Positions 1 through 8,248 of a stretch of DNA of 60,341 nt are shown piece by piece. Both the position numbers and the translations under genes were made by a program. Each line of letters begins with the position of its first letter. Positions within the stretch are counted from its first letter, which is position 1. Below the pieces are notes generated by a model that had not been told where the DNA came from, ran no database searches, and saw nothing but the letters and a program-made list of their open reading frames with translations. The DNA lies in the NCBI GenBank assembly GCA_017438745.1, contig JAFRUS010000009.1, positions 1 to 60,341 on the forward strand, written 5' to 3'. This DNA comes from Oscillospiraceae bacterium (lineage in GTDB: Bacteria; Bacillota; Clostridia; Oscillospirales; Ruminococcaceae).

Positions 1-59
1 AATTGAACCCATGATTCCGCCGTGAAAGGGCAGCGTCTTAACCTCTTGACCAACGGGCC
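1..59 (-). tRNA. tRNA-Glu (UUC), 3' end cut by window edge
   Basis: The reverse strand reads GGCCCGTTGG from position 59 and folds into D and anticodon arms. The loop CTTTCAC gives anticodon UUC (glutamate). The T arm is entered, but the acceptor 3' strand lies before base 1. It follows tRNA-Met in the same transcript, driven by the promoter at 188-216. Confidence 0.93.
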
Positions 60-65
60 ATATAA

Positions 66-139
66 TAGCGGCAGTGGGATTCGAACCTACGACCAATCGG
101 GTATGAACCGAGTACTCTAGCCAACTGAGCTATGCCGCC
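66..139 (-). tRNA. tRNA-Met (CAU)
   Basis: This is a full cloverleaf on the reverse strand with acceptor GGCGGCA/TGCCGCT, a GGTTCGAATCC T arm and loop TTCATAC, giving anticodon CAU. The paired 1-72 position and the lack of three G-C pairs next to the loop argue against initiator tRNA. A lysidine tRNA-Ile cannot be fully excluded. CCA is not encoded. Confidence 0.9.
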
Positions 140-187
140 ATACTTGATGTCGTTTGTCGTTTTGCGTTTCCCACAAGCGACTATCTT

Positions 188-216
188 ATTATACATTGTC
201 TGGCCTTAAATGTCAA
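188..216 (-). promoter_or_regulatory. Sigma-A promoter of the tRNA-Met/tRNA-Glu operon
   Basis: On the reverse strand TTGACA is followed by 17 bp and TATAAT, about 50 bp upstream of tRNA-Met. This is a perfect consensus, as expected for a stable RNA operon. Confidence 0.85.
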
Positions 217-410
217 TGCTTTTTTGAGATTTTTTTCAGAAAAATTCATGTTTGTTAATCTTTAATATAAAGTTCTCATTTCTTCCTGCCGGTATCGTAA
301 AAACAACCATTGATGTAATCTCTGAAAGCGCTAATTAACACAATAATCAGCACTGCAATCTGAATTCACCGAATCTCTGAATTTAACGTTCTTTAGGAAT
401 GATAAATAAC
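217..410. other. Intergenic stretch, nothing recognised
   Basis: This AT-rich DNA lies between the tRNA promoter and the terminator of the HEPN gene. No credible reading frame with a ribosome-binding site, no repeat copy and no structured RNA was recognised. Confidence 0.6.
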
Positions 411-471
411 AATAAAAACACCCTTCCGTGCATCAAACAAATCTTTCCGTTCAAATGCATCCGGAAGGGTG
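411..471 (-). terminator. Intrinsic terminator of the MNT-HEPN operon
   Basis: CACCCTTCCG (419-428) pairs with CGGAAGGGTG (462-471). On the reverse strand the stem is followed by GTTTTTATT. It lies just after the HEPN stop codon. Confidence 0.8.
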
Positions 472-476
472 ATATC

Positions 477-914
477 TTACTTTTTACGTCTGTGATAGCT
501 CACAAAATCAAATCTTATCTGTTCAGTGATAAATTCCAGCATATCAGTCATCGAGTTCATCAGATTATCGATGGTCTCGGTGTCGATGTCCAGCGGAATG
601 TCGGCCGGATATCTCGTTTCAATGTAGAAACGGTTGAGCGATGAGCTCTGGCCTACCCACTGGTTGAAATGCTCGTCGCACATGGCTGCCTGCTTGCACA
701 GCCAGGTCAGGTTGTGACCGTCGTACAGCTTGTGCTTCTTGAACAGCAGATACCCCTTAAGTGCCTTTTCGATGCACTGCTGGCAGTGGAACGCCGCAGA
801 ATTGTAGCATCGTGTGTCCTTGATGAGATTTTTAGCGGCAAGAAAGTCAAGATTGGCGTGGAACAGCCAGTCGAAGTACCTTCTGCTGTCGCTTTCTCTA
901 TAACTTCTCCCCAT
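477..914 (-). CDS. HEPN domain protein (partner of MNT protein)
   Basis: A 145-residue HEPN-fold protein. The central 'AFHCQQCIEKALKGYL' helix and the later 'YIETRYP' are hallmarks of the PF05168-type HEPN family, whose members are often ribonuclease toxins paired with minimal nucleotidyltransferases. A C-terminal R-x6-H (RFDFVSYH) fits the loose HEPN RNase motif, but it lies at the very end, so catalysis is uncertain. The start chosen is the ATG at 914, which has AGGAGC upstream; a longer frame to 1004 has no clear RBS. The gene overlaps the MNT gene by 17 bp, implying translational coupling. It is followed by a strong terminator. It may be a toxin-antitoxin pair or a nucleotide-sensing accessory protein. 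Confidence 0.8.
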   Translation of the reverse strand: MGRSYRESDSRRYFDWLFHANLDFLAAKNLIKDTRCYNSAAFHCQQCIEKALKGYLLFKKHKLYDGHNLTWLCKQAAMCDEHFNQWVGQSSSLNRFYIETRYPADIPLDIDTETIDNLMNSMTDMLEFITEQIRFDFVSYHRRKK

Positions 915-1215
915 AAATATAAGCTCCTGTATTATGAATTTTCCATGCAAATGATCCGATGTCGTTCTTGAACTGTTCCCATTCCGACTGGCTGTACAGA
1001 ACAAGATCGTAAGGAATGTCGCTGTCGATCTGCATGTAAAGGCGGCATTCTAGTTCACCAACGCTTTCATCACCGTCAGGAACGATGACCACCAGCTTGA
1101 ATCCTACAAGATCGCCTTCCGTATTTACCTTGTTGCTTACCAGAATAATGCTCAGCGGATCGCAGATCCGTCTGATTTCATCAACTGTTCTGTTAATTAA
1201 TAGATTATCACTCAT
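898..1215 (-). CDS. Degenerate minimal nucleotidyltransferase (MNT-like)
   Basis: A 105-residue protein directly upstream of, and overlapping, the HEPN gene, as in MNT/HEPN modules. The core beta-turn region 'IILVSNKVNTEGDLVGFKL' occupies the place of the usual GSxxxG...SDxD motif, but Gly-Ser and both metal-binding Asp residues are missing. The third strand 'IPYDLVLYS' keeps an Asp. The fold is therefore recognisable but transfer activity is doubtful. Known MntA proteins neutralise HepT by adding AMP to it; this one would need to act by binding alone. The ATG at 1215 has AAAGGA nine bases upstream. Identification relies on partner context as well as sequence. Confidence 0.65.
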   Translation of the reverse strand: MSDNLLINRTVDEIRRICDPLSIILVSNKVNTEGDLVGFKLVVIVPDGDESVGELECRLYMQIDSDIPYDLVLYSQSEWEQFKNDIGSFAWKIHNTGAYIYGEKL

Positions 1216-1240
1216 ATCATAAAATTCCTTTCAGGAATGC

Positions 1241-1271
1241 TGCAGCAGAAGATCCTGCTGCATATTTTTTT
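1241..1271 (+). terminator. Terminator-like hairpin with plus-strand T tract
   Basis: TGCAGCAG (1241-1248) pairs with CTGCTGCA (1255-1262), followed by seven T on the plus strand. No plus-strand gene ends here. It lies between the MNT gene and repeat copy 1, so its role is unclear. Confidence 0.4.
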
Positions 1272-1275
1272 AATA

Positions 1276-1374
1276 AAACACTGATTAAATCGTCAGTCCG
1301 GCTTCGCCGGACTGACGGGTGAGGAGATTACGGGGCTCCGCCCCGTGCCCACGCTGATTTATGAATAAATCAGC
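1276..1374 (+). repeat. Dispersed three-hairpin repeat, copy 1
   Basis: In order: CACTGATTAAATC, hairpin A (GTCAGTCCGGC/GCCGGACTGAC), a purine-rich link, hairpin B (ACGGGGC/GCCCCGT), then hairpin C (GCTGATTTA/TAAATCAGC). The outer ends are inverted copies of CTGATT. The right end overlaps the last codons and stop of the amidohydrolase gene. See the other copies near 23.9, 34.0, 40.7, 41.0 and 44.8 kb. Confidence 0.85.
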
Positions 1375-2540
1375 CTATCCTTAACTGTTTCTCCGTTTAT
1401 CATCACCAGATCAGGTGAGCTCATTATGTCAAGAGGATCGGAACTGTAGAGCTGAATGTCTGCGTCCTTTCCCTTTTCAATGCTTCCCACCCTGTCTGAA
1501 ATGCCGCATATCTCAGCTGCGTTCACAGTGATCGCACGAAGTGCCTCGTCACGGTCAAGTCCGCCTTTTACCGCAAGTGCTGCGTTAAGCGGAAGATACT
1601 GTATCGGCACCACCGGATGATCAGTACAGATAGCAACTTTCACTCCGTTTTTATGAAGCACACCGGCCGTCTTTATGTCCTGACCTGCAAGTTCAGGCTT
1701 TGAACGGTCGCCAATGACCGGACCGATAACTGCACACGCACCGTCTTCAGCAAGAAGATCAGCGACTCTGTGTGCCTCAGTCGCATGTATAAGAATGGTG
1801 TCAAGTCCGTACTGCTTCGAGATACGTACCGCCGTAAGAATATCATCAGCACGGTGACAGTGGAAATGTGCCTTTATCTCACCTTTCAGAAGCGGCACCG
1901 TAGCGTCAAGCTTGGCGTCAAACTCCGGAAGATCGTTGTCCTTTTTGTTCTTCTCGTAAGCTTTGATATCATCGAGATATTTTTTCGCCTTGACCAGATG
2001 CTCCCTTATAAGTCCGGCAGTAGCCATTCTCGTTACAGGAGTTTCGTCACGGTCATTGTACGCAGTCTTCGGATTTTCACCGAGTGCAAACTTCATACCT
2101 GCATTTTTTATCATCATTTTCTCGATGCGCCTGCCATTTGTCTTGAGGGCACAGATAACGCCGCCAATGGCATTCGCACTTCCCGGAGAGCTGAGTACCG
2201 TCGTTACGCCGGCATCTCTTGCCTCCTCAAAACAGAAGTCAAAAGGATTGATACCGTCTGCCGCCAGAAGATTAGGTGTTACCGGATCCGTCTCCTCGTT
2301 GCAGTCGTCTGCCTCAAAACCAAGAGCATTTCCGACTATTCCGAGATGGGTATGTGCATCGATGAACCCTGGTATAAGAAGCCTTCCGCCTGCATCGATG
2401 TCAGAATCGGTGACCTTCTTCTTGCCGGAACCCGTACCGGTTATTTTCCCGTCCTTGATGCTGACCCAGCCGTTTTCGATAACGGTACCATGCTTATCCA
2501 TGGTGCAGATCTTTGCGTTGTATATTATCAGTGGTATCAC
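1359..2540 (-). CDS. Amidohydrolase-superfamily metal-dependent hydrolase
   Basis: 393 residues with the imidazolonepropionase/dihydroorotase-like layout. An N-terminal beta-sandwich segment is followed by 'PGFIDAHTHLG' (metal-binding HxH, about residue 60). Later metal and substrate positions appear as 'HFHCHRADD', 'HATEAHR' and 'ICTDHP', and the C-terminal 'GSIEKGKDADI' strand closes the sandwich. The substrate cannot be read from the sequence. It probably hydrolyses a cyclic amide or similar C-N bond in the cytoplasm. Translation starts at a GTG one base after the aroK stop, so it is the last gene of the fabD-aroE-aroK run. Its last residues and stop codon come from the end of repeat copy 1. 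Confidence 0.85.
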   Translation of the reverse strand: MIPLIIYNAKICTMDKHGTVIENGWVSIKDGKITGTGSGKKKVTDSDIDAGGRLLIPGFIDAHTHLGIVGNALGFEADDCNEETDPVTPNLLAADGINPFDFCFEEARDAGVTTVLSSPGSANAIGGVICALKTNGRRIEKMMIKNAGMKFALGENPKTAYNDRDETPVTRMATAGLIREHLVKAKKYLDDIKAYEKNKKDNDLPEFDAKLDATVPLLKGEIKAHFHCHRADDILTAVRISKQYGLDTILIHATEAHRVADLLAEDGACAVIGPVIGDRSKPELAGQDIKTAGVLHKNGVKVAICTDHPVVPIQYLPLNAALAVKGGLDRDEALRAITVNAAEICGISDRVGSIEKGKDADIQLYSSDPLDIMSSPDLVMINGETVKDRLIYS

Positions 2541-2541
2541 C

Positions 2542-3039
2542 TTATTTCTTTCCGACGATGCTTATTATCTCATCGCAGATAAGTTCAGGAGTTCTGTCTG
2601 CGTTCACCGTCAGTGTGGAGTTTTTCAGATAAATATCATGTCTCTTGTCAAAGATCTCATGAAGCTGATCCTTTGTGTTGTTTGCCACAAGCGGACGGTG
2701 TGAGTCGTCCTTTATTCTGCCGTAGCAGACTTCAAACGGAATGTCGAGGAAGAAAACTGTTCCGTTTTCCCTTGCAATGCGGGCACTGTTGTCATTAATA
2801 ATAGTACCGCCGCCGCAGGCAACTACTGAGTTTTCAGCAGACAGATCCTTTACAGCTTTCGCTTCCTTTTCCCTGAAATAGCTTTCGCCCTTTGAAGCGA
2901 AGATCTCAGGAATGGACATCTTTTCAGTTTCTTCAATGTAGTCGTCAAGATCAGTGAACTTAAGACCTGTTTTCTGTGCGAGAAGCTTTCCTATAGTGGA
3001 TTTTCCGCATCCCATAAAACCGCAGAGATAGATCGTCAT
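2542..3039 (-). CDS. aroK: Shikimate kinase
   Basis: 165 residues, the normal length for shikimate kinase, which phosphorylates shikimate at O3 with ATP in the pathway to chorismate. Visible motifs are Walker A 'GFMGCGKST' (residues 7-15), 'DLDDYIE' for shikimate and Mg binding, 'FREKE', the 'CGGGTI' substrate loop and 'RPL' in the lid. The ATG overlaps the 3' end of aroE, so the two consecutive shikimate steps are translationally coupled. Confidence 0.96.
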   Translation of the reverse strand: MTIYLCGFMGCGKSTIGKLLAQKTGLKFTDLDDYIEETEKMSIPEIFASKGESYFREKEAKAVKDLSAENSVVACGGGTIINDNSARIARENGTVFFLDIPFEVCYGRIKDDSHRPLVANNTKDQLHEIFDKRHDIYLKNSTLTVNADRTPELICDEIISIVGKK

Positions 3040-3875
3040 TTAAAATCCCCCGCAATTATTTCATTGGTCTTGTCAATGATCTCCTGTACCTGTGCGTCAG
3101 TATAGCTTGATCCGTTCCAGATCTCATGAGCTTTAACAGCCTGGTAAACGAGCATTGCAGTACCGTTTACAGCCGGCTTGCCGAATGATTCAGCTATCTG
3201 GAGAAGCTTTGTCTTTATCGGGTTGTAAATAGCATCAAATACGCCGCCGCATCTGCCGATAAGTTCTGTTGCAACCGGGCATGCATCTGTCTTAGGATAC
3301 ATTCCTACCGGAGTAGCATTTACGATAAGATCGAAAGATCCTGTGACTGTATCGATCAGCTTTACATGAATTTTGCAGTCAGGAGCAAGGAAATGGATCT
3401 CGTCTGTGAGAGCAGCCGCTGCCTGTGCAGCCTCAGGAATTATACCGATAGTGAGTTCGGCACCGTGAAGTGCAGCTTCGATCGCCATCATTCTTCCGAC
3501 ACCGCCGCATCCGGCAAGAAGAACCTTTCCGGAAAGATTGAGTTTCTTTGCTTCTACTGAAAGAAGGAATCCGTCGCAGTCAGTGTTGTAACCGATGGAC
3601 TTTCCGTCTTTGTTGTAAACACAGTTTACTGAATTGTAACGCTTTGCTGAAGCGTCGAGTTCATCAACATAAGGAATGATGTCTCTTTTATACGGAATAG
3701 TAATGTTAAAGCCGTTGAGCTTCTTTAAGTCATCCATTCTGCCTGCAAAAGTTTCAGCAGGAATGTCGGTACAGTCATATGTCGCTTCGATACCGCTTAT
3801 CTTGAAAAGCTCATCGTGGATGAAAGGTGACATCGAATGTCCGAGAGGATGGCCTATTAATGTGTATTTCTGCAT
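3036..3875 (-). CDS. aroE: Shikimate dehydrogenase (NADP+)
   Basis: Reduces 3-dehydroshikimate to shikimate. Visible are 'GHPLGHSMSP' (substrate loop), 'NITIPYK' with the catalytic Lys, 'NTDCDG' with the catalytic Asp, the NADP-binding 'GCGGVGR' and 'NATPVGMYP'. The start used is the ATG at 3875, which has GAAAGGA nine bases upstream; a six-codon longer frame begins at 3893. About 280 residues, normal for AroE. It lies 81 bp after fabD and overlaps aroK. Its position between a fatty-acid gene and aroK suggests one long minus-strand operon. Confidence 0.95.
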   Translation of the reverse strand: MQKYTLIGHPLGHSMSPFIHDELFKISGIEATYDCTDIPAETFAGRMDDLKKLNGFNITIPYKRDIIPYVDELDASAKRYNSVNCVYNKDGKSIGYNTDCDGFLLSVEAKKLNLSGKVLLAGCGGVGRMMAIEAALHGAELTIGIIPEAAQAAAALTDEIHFLAPDCKIHVKLIDTVTGSFDLIVNATPVGMYPKTDACPVATELIGRCGGVFDAIYNPIKTKLLQIAESFGKPAVNGTAMLVYQAVKAHEIWNGSSYTDAQVQEIIDKTNEIIAGDFK

Positions 3876-3956
3876 CTTAAACAATCCTTTCATTTATTAT
3901 ATTTAAGGGAAAACGAGAACTGTAGTCCCGTATCCCCGTAAGTTCTGTTCAGATAA

Positions 3957-4865
3957 TCAGAACTCAGCGTTTTCAATGGCTTCAGCAGTGTCGCCGTTGA
4001 ATGCTGTTACGTCTGTAAGAGTCTTCTTTACAAGACCTGTAAGTGTCTTGCCAGGTCCGAGTTCGATGTACTTGTCAAAGCCAGCTTCCTTGATCGCAGC
4101 AAGTTCATCAGTGAAGAGAACAGGTGAGATAACATGCTTTGCAAGAAGTGACGGCATGTCAGAGAAATCAGTGAGTTCCGCACCGAGAAGGTTTGAGAAG
4201 AACTTAACTGAAGGAGCGTTAAACTTGATATCCTTTATTTTCTCGTAGAATTCCTCGCTTGCAGGCTTCATGATCTCAGAATGGAAAGCTGATTCAGTCT
4301 TAAGAACAGCTACTCTTGCCTTGAGTTCTGAAAACTTTTCGCAGGCCTTGTCAACTGCAGCACTTTCGCCGGCAATTACAGTCTGGGCAGGTGAGTTGTA
4401 GTTTACAGGAACAACATACCCGTCAACAGATTCGCATACTTCACGTACCTGATCTGCTGTGAGCTTAAGGATAGCTGCCATCTTGCCGTCTGTTGTGGAA
4501 GCTACCTTGTCGAAAGCCTCTGCACGTGCCTTTATTACTCTGAAACCGTCTTCGAGCGAAAGCATGCCTGAAGCTACGAAAGCAGCATATTCACCGAGTG
4601 AATGACCTGCAACTGCATCAAACTTAAGACCGTTCTTCTTTGCTGCCTCAAAGCACATGAGTTCCATAGCCATGATAGCAGGCTGTGCGTATACAGTTCT
4701 TGAAAGTTCAGTAAAGCTTTCGTCGAAGCATACCTTTTCAAGATCGTATCCGAGAATCTCTGATCCGGTCTTCATTATAGCAGCAGCTTCAGGATATTTT
4801 TCGAAAATATCCTTACCCATTCCTGCGTACTGTGCACCCTGGCCTGCAAATAGAATTATGTTCAT
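3957..4865 (-). CDS. fabD: Malonyl-CoA:ACP transacylase
   Basis: 302 residues. It moves malonyl groups from CoA to acyl carrier protein for fatty-acid elongation. The N-terminal 'FAGQGAQYAGMG', the nucleophile elbow 'GHSLGEYAA' (Ser about residue 90), the conserved Gln in 'QTVIAG' and 'AFHSEIM' with the catalytic His are all present. The frame can be read back to 4994, but homologous sequence begins at the ATG at 4865, preceded by AAGGAAGGA. The gene is divergent from the fabH operon and shares its 260-bp intergenic region, unlike the usual clostridial order where fabD sits inside the operon. Confidence 0.95.
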   Translation of the reverse strand: MNIILFAGQGAQYAGMGKDIFEKYPEAAAIMKTGSEILGYDLEKVCFDESFTELSRTVYAQPAIMAMELMCFEAAKKNGLKFDAVAGHSLGEYAAFVASGMLSLEDGFRVIKARAEAFDKVASTTDGKMAAILKLTADQVREVCESVDGYVVPVNYNSPAQTVIAGESAAVDKACEKFSELKARVAVLKTESAFHSEIMKPASEEFYEKIKDIKFNAPSVKFFSNLLGAELTDFSDMPSLLAKHVISPVLFTDELAAIKEAGFDKYIELGPGKTLTGLVKKTLTDVTAFNGDTAEAIENAEF

Positions 4866-4979
4866 AAATGATTGTCCTTCCTTATAGTTATATTGCACTA
4901 TTTTCAATATGCTCTGTACATCAAATTTTACAGAACTTTTAAACTTGATCTGATTTAACAGCATTGCATTACTGTCCGG

Positions 4980-5031
4980 TTGCAAATTTTTCAAAAATAG
5001 TATAAAATAGAGGTTGAGTAGTGCTTACTCA
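4980..5031 (+). promoter_or_regulatory. Candidate fabH-operon promoter with palindrome at the start site
   Basis: TTGCAA (4980-4985) is followed by 17 bp and TAAAAT (5003-5008). An inverted repeat TGAGTA-N5-TACTCA (5015-5031) covers the expected transcription start and could be an operator. No FapR-type or FabT-type box was recognised. The assignment is inference from position. Confidence 0.45.
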
Positions 5032-5125
5032 TGGAATAAATTTGCAAGGATCTGTTAATATCAGACCACATTAATTATCATAACACAAAACTATTAATAA
5101 TACAATCTATATACAGGGGGAAATT

Positions 5126-6118
5126 TTGTTGCAGGGAATAAAAATTTCAGGCATTGCTTCATATGTCCCGGAGACCGTCATTGAAAACAATGATTTCACA
5201 TCATTCATCGAAACAAACGACGAATGGATAACAACACGTACAGGAATAAAAACAAGACACTGTGCAATGAATATGCCTACATGGAAAATGGGCAGCAGCG
5301 CTGCAGAAAAAGCCATTACCGTTTCGGGCATCTCCCGTGATGAGATAGATCTCATCATCTGCACAACAGTCACACCGGACACACTTATACCTTCAACAGC
5401 ATGTCTCATTCAGAAAGAACTCGGCATGGAAGGCTGCATGGCATTCGATATAAACTGTGCATGTTCCGGCTTTGTTTACGCTGTTGATATGGCTCAGAAA
5501 TACATAGCAGCCGGTTCTGCAAGAAACGTTCTTGTAGTGAGTGCAGAGACACTTTCAAAAGTAGTTGACTACACAGACAGATCATCATGCATTCTTTTCG
5601 GAGACGGTTCCGCAGCCGCAGTGATCTCGCCTTCTGACACAAGCTACAGCAGTTTTCTCGGCGCTGACGGCAGAGGATCAGGTTATCTTAAGGCTTCAAG
5701 CGTTCATCCGGTTACTCACCCGCTTTTCGCAGCCAAGGGCATTGAACCGGAAACCGATGAAAACGACCACGGCCAGCTTTTCCAGGACGGAAAGGAAGTT
5801 TACAAATTTGCTGTGGCAACAATGCCGATGATAATCGAAAAGGTTATAGAAAAAGCAGGACTTACCGTAAATGACATAGACCGTATCGTCCCTCACCAGG
5901 CAAACATCCGCATCATCCAGACGGCTGCCTCAAAACTGGGACTTCCGATGGAGAAATTCTTTATAAACATCGAAAAATACGGCAACACATCAAGTGCAAG
6001 CATACCGATAGCACTCACTGAAGCTATCGATAACGGCATTATAAAAAGAGGCGATAAGATCGTACTCGCAGGTTTCGGCGCAGGACTCACCTACGGTGCA
6101 GTCTGTCTGGAATACTGA
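5126..6118 (+). CDS. fabH: Beta-ketoacyl-ACP synthase III
   Basis: 330 residues. It starts chain synthesis by condensing acetyl- or branched acyl-CoA with malonyl-ACP. The Cys-His-Asn triad is visible as 'NCACSGF', 'PHQANIR' and 'YGNTSSAS'. The start is TTG: two consecutive TTG codons at 5126 and 5129 follow AGGGGG, and 5129 has the better spacing. First gene of a nine-gene plus-strand operon that ends with acpP. Confidence 0.96.
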   Translation: MLQGIKISGIASYVPETVIENNDFTSFIETNDEWITTRTGIKTRHCAMNMPTWKMGSSAAEKAITVSGISRDEIDLIICTTVTPDTLIPSTACLIQKELGMEGCMAFDINCACSGFVYAVDMAQKYIAAGSARNVLVVSAETLSKVVDYTDRSSCILFGDGSAAAVISPSDTSYSSFLGADGRGSGYLKASSVHPVTHPLFAAKGIEPETDENDHGQLFQDGKEVYKFAVATMPMIIEKVIEKAGLTVNDIDRIVPHQANIRIIQTAASKLGLPMEKFFINIEKYGNTSSASIPIALTEAIDNGIIKRGDKIVLAGFGAGLTYGAVCLEY

Positions 6119-6157
6119 TTAAAACAAAAATCACAAGGAAAAACGGAGGATCAGACA

Positions 6158-6901
6158 ATGGCACGTACAGCAATTATCACAGGAGCAGCTCAGGGTATCG
6201 GCGCTGCGATCGCAAGAAGACTCGCTAAGGACGGAATCAACATAGCTGTAAACTGTATCAATCAGGAACAGGTAGACACACAGGGCAACCAGCTTGCAGA
6301 AGAGCTACGCAGCTACGGTGTTGAAGCTGAATGCTTCATCGCTGACGTATCTGACTACGACCAGTGCGGCAAAATGGTTGACGCTGTAAAGGAGCGTTTC
6401 GGCACTATCGACTGCCTCGTAAACAACGCAGGTATCACACGTGACGGACTTCTCGTAAGAATGTCAGAAGAAAACTACGACAGCGTTATCGCAGTAAACC
6501 AGAAGAGTGTTTACAACATGATGAAGCACGTAAGTGCTGTAATGATCAAGCAGAAGGGCGGCAGAGTAGTAAGCCTTTCATCAGTAGCAGGCGTACACGG
6601 CAACCCTGGCCAGTTCAACTATTCAGCTTCAAAGGCTGCTATAATCGGTATGACAATGTCAGCTGCCAAGGAACTCGGTTCAAGAAACATCAATGTAAAC
6701 GCAGTTGCTCCGGGATTTATCGAAACACCTATGACCGACAAGCTCACTGACGAACAGAAGAAGGGCATCCTCAGTGCTGTTGCCATGAGAAGATACGGCA
6801 AGGCTGAAGAAGTGGCAAATGTTGTTGCTTTCCTTCTTTCAGATGACGCTTCCTACGTAACAGGACAGGTAATCGAGATCTCAGGCGGACTTTCAATGTA
6901 A
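6158..6901 (+). CDS. fabG: 3-oxoacyl-ACP reductase
   Basis: 247-residue short-chain dehydrogenase that reduces beta-ketoacyl-ACP with NADPH. The cofactor motif 'TGAAQGIG', 'NNAGIT', the Ser in 'SSVAG' and the catalytic Tyr-Lys pair 'YSASK' are intact. The C-terminal 'ISGGLSM' ending is typical of FabG. The ATG at 6158 follows GGAGG. It lies 39 bp after fabH; membership in the operon supports FabG over a generic SDR. Confidence 0.95.
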   Translation: MARTAIITGAAQGIGAAIARRLAKDGINIAVNCINQEQVDTQGNQLAEELRSYGVEAECFIADVSDYDQCGKMVDAVKERFGTIDCLVNNAGITRDGLLVRMSEENYDSVIAVNQKSVYNMMKHVSAVMIKQKGGRVVSLSSVAGVHGNPGQFNYSASKAAIIGMTMSAAKELGSRNINVNAVAPGFIETPMTDKLTDEQKKGILSAVAMRRYGKAEEVANVVAFLLSDDASYVTGQVIEISGGLSM

Positions 6902-7000
6902 ATCGCCGTTTTCCGGTTCTTATATACTTATACAAAGGTGGACGTAAAGACGTTCACATCATTCAAATCAATATATTATCAGGTGTAAGGAGATGTAATT

Positions 7001-8233
7001 TTGAGGCGAGTAGTAATTACAGGAATGGGTACAGTAAACTCTCTCGGAAAGAATAAAGATGAGTTCTGGGAAAGTATCTCGCAGGGCAAACTCGGATTTT
7101 CATATGTTGACAAATTCGATGTTTCAGATTTTGATGTAAAGATCGTAAGTCAGGTAAAGGATTTTGAACCTGATGCATGCATAGACAAGAAGGAACAGCG
7201 CCGTACAGACCGTTTCACACAGTTTGCAGTTACTGCTGCTATGGAAGCTATGCGCGACTGCGGTTCTGACCTTAAGGATCTTGATCCGTACAGAGTCGGT
7301 GTTATCATCGGCTGCGGTATCGGCGGTCTTGAACTTACAACACAGGAACATGCCAAGTACCTCGAAAAAGGTCCTGGCAAGATCTCAGTATTCTACGTTC
7401 CTATGATGATCGGCAACATGGCAGCAGGTACTATTGCCATGAAGACAGGTTTCAAGGGCGATAACTTCGCAACAGTAACAGCCTGTGCATCATCAACACA
7501 CGCTATCGGTGAAGCTTTCAGAAAAATCAAGGACGGATACATCGACGCAGCTCTCTGCGGCGGTACTGAAAGCTGTATCACAAAGTTCGCACTCGGCGGA
7601 TTCAACAACATGAAGGCTCTTTCAAGATCTACAGATCTCGAAAGATGCTCAATTCCTTTCGACAAGGAAAGAAACGGCTTTGTCCTCGGTGAAGGAAGTG
7701 CCGTACTCGTACTTGAAGAATATGAACACGCTGTTGCAAGAGGCGCAAAGATCTACGCTGAAATCGCAGGTTACGGCGCAACAGGCGACGCATACCACAT
7801 GACATCACCTTCACCTGAGGGAGATGCAGCTGCCCGCGCAATGGTTAACGCATACACAGAAGCAGGTCTTAAGGCTGAAGACGTTGACTATGTAAACGCA
7901 CACGGCACATCAACAGGTCTTAACGACAAGTACGAAACAACAGCGATCAAAAAGGCATTCGGCGACCACGCTGCAAACCTTAAGATAAATTCAACAAAGT
8001 CAATGCTCGGTCACCTTCTCGGTGCTGCCGGCGCAGTCGAAGCAGTTGCTACAGCCCTTCAGATGAAGAACGGCCTTATCCACCAGACTGTCGGCTACAA
8101 GGTACCTGATGAAGAATGTGATCTTTTCTACTGCACGGAAGGCAACATCAAAACTGAAATAAAGGCTGCTATCTCAAATTCACTCGGATTCGGCGGCCAC
8201 AACGCTACTCTGTGCTTCAAGTCAGTAAAATAA
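7001..8233 (+). CDS. fabF: Beta-ketoacyl-ACP synthase II
   Basis: 410 residues, the elongating condensing enzyme. The Cys-His-His triad appears as 'TACASSTHAIG', 'NAHGTSTGLND' and 'SMLGHLLGAAGAVE'. Translation starts with TTG at 7001 after AAGGAGA. It lies about 100 bp after fabG in a spacer with no obvious promoter or terminator. Confidence 0.96.
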   Translation: MRRVVITGMGTVNSLGKNKDEFWESISQGKLGFSYVDKFDVSDFDVKIVSQVKDFEPDACIDKKEQRRTDRFTQFAVTAAMEAMRDCGSDLKDLDPYRVGVIIGCGIGGLELTTQEHAKYLEKGPGKISVFYVPMMIGNMAAGTIAMKTGFKGDNFATVTACASSTHAIGEAFRKIKDGYIDAALCGGTESCITKFALGGFNNMKALSRSTDLERCSIPFDKERNGFVLGEGSAVLVLEEYEHAVARGAKIYAEIAGYGATGDAYHMTSPSPEGDAAARAMVNAYTEAGLKAEDVDYVNAHGTSTGLNDKYETTAIKKAFGDHAANLKINSTKSMLGHLLGAAGAVEAVATALQMKNGLIHQTVGYKVPDEECDLFYCTEGNIKTEIKAAISNSLGFGGHNATLCFKSVK

Positions 8234-8248
8234 TTGTTGGAGGACGTT

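Noticed and set aside
399..644. Small plus-strand frame over the terminator and HEPN 3' end
   Set aside because: It spans a terminator hairpin and is antisense to the HEPN gene.
1770..2703. Two long plus-strand frames opposite the amidohydrolase and aroK
   Set aside because: No homology or RBS; the minus-strand genes have complete motifs.
4866..4994. N-terminal extension of FabD
   Set aside because: Residues before the ATG at 4865 are unlike any FabD, and the RBS lies inside the extension.
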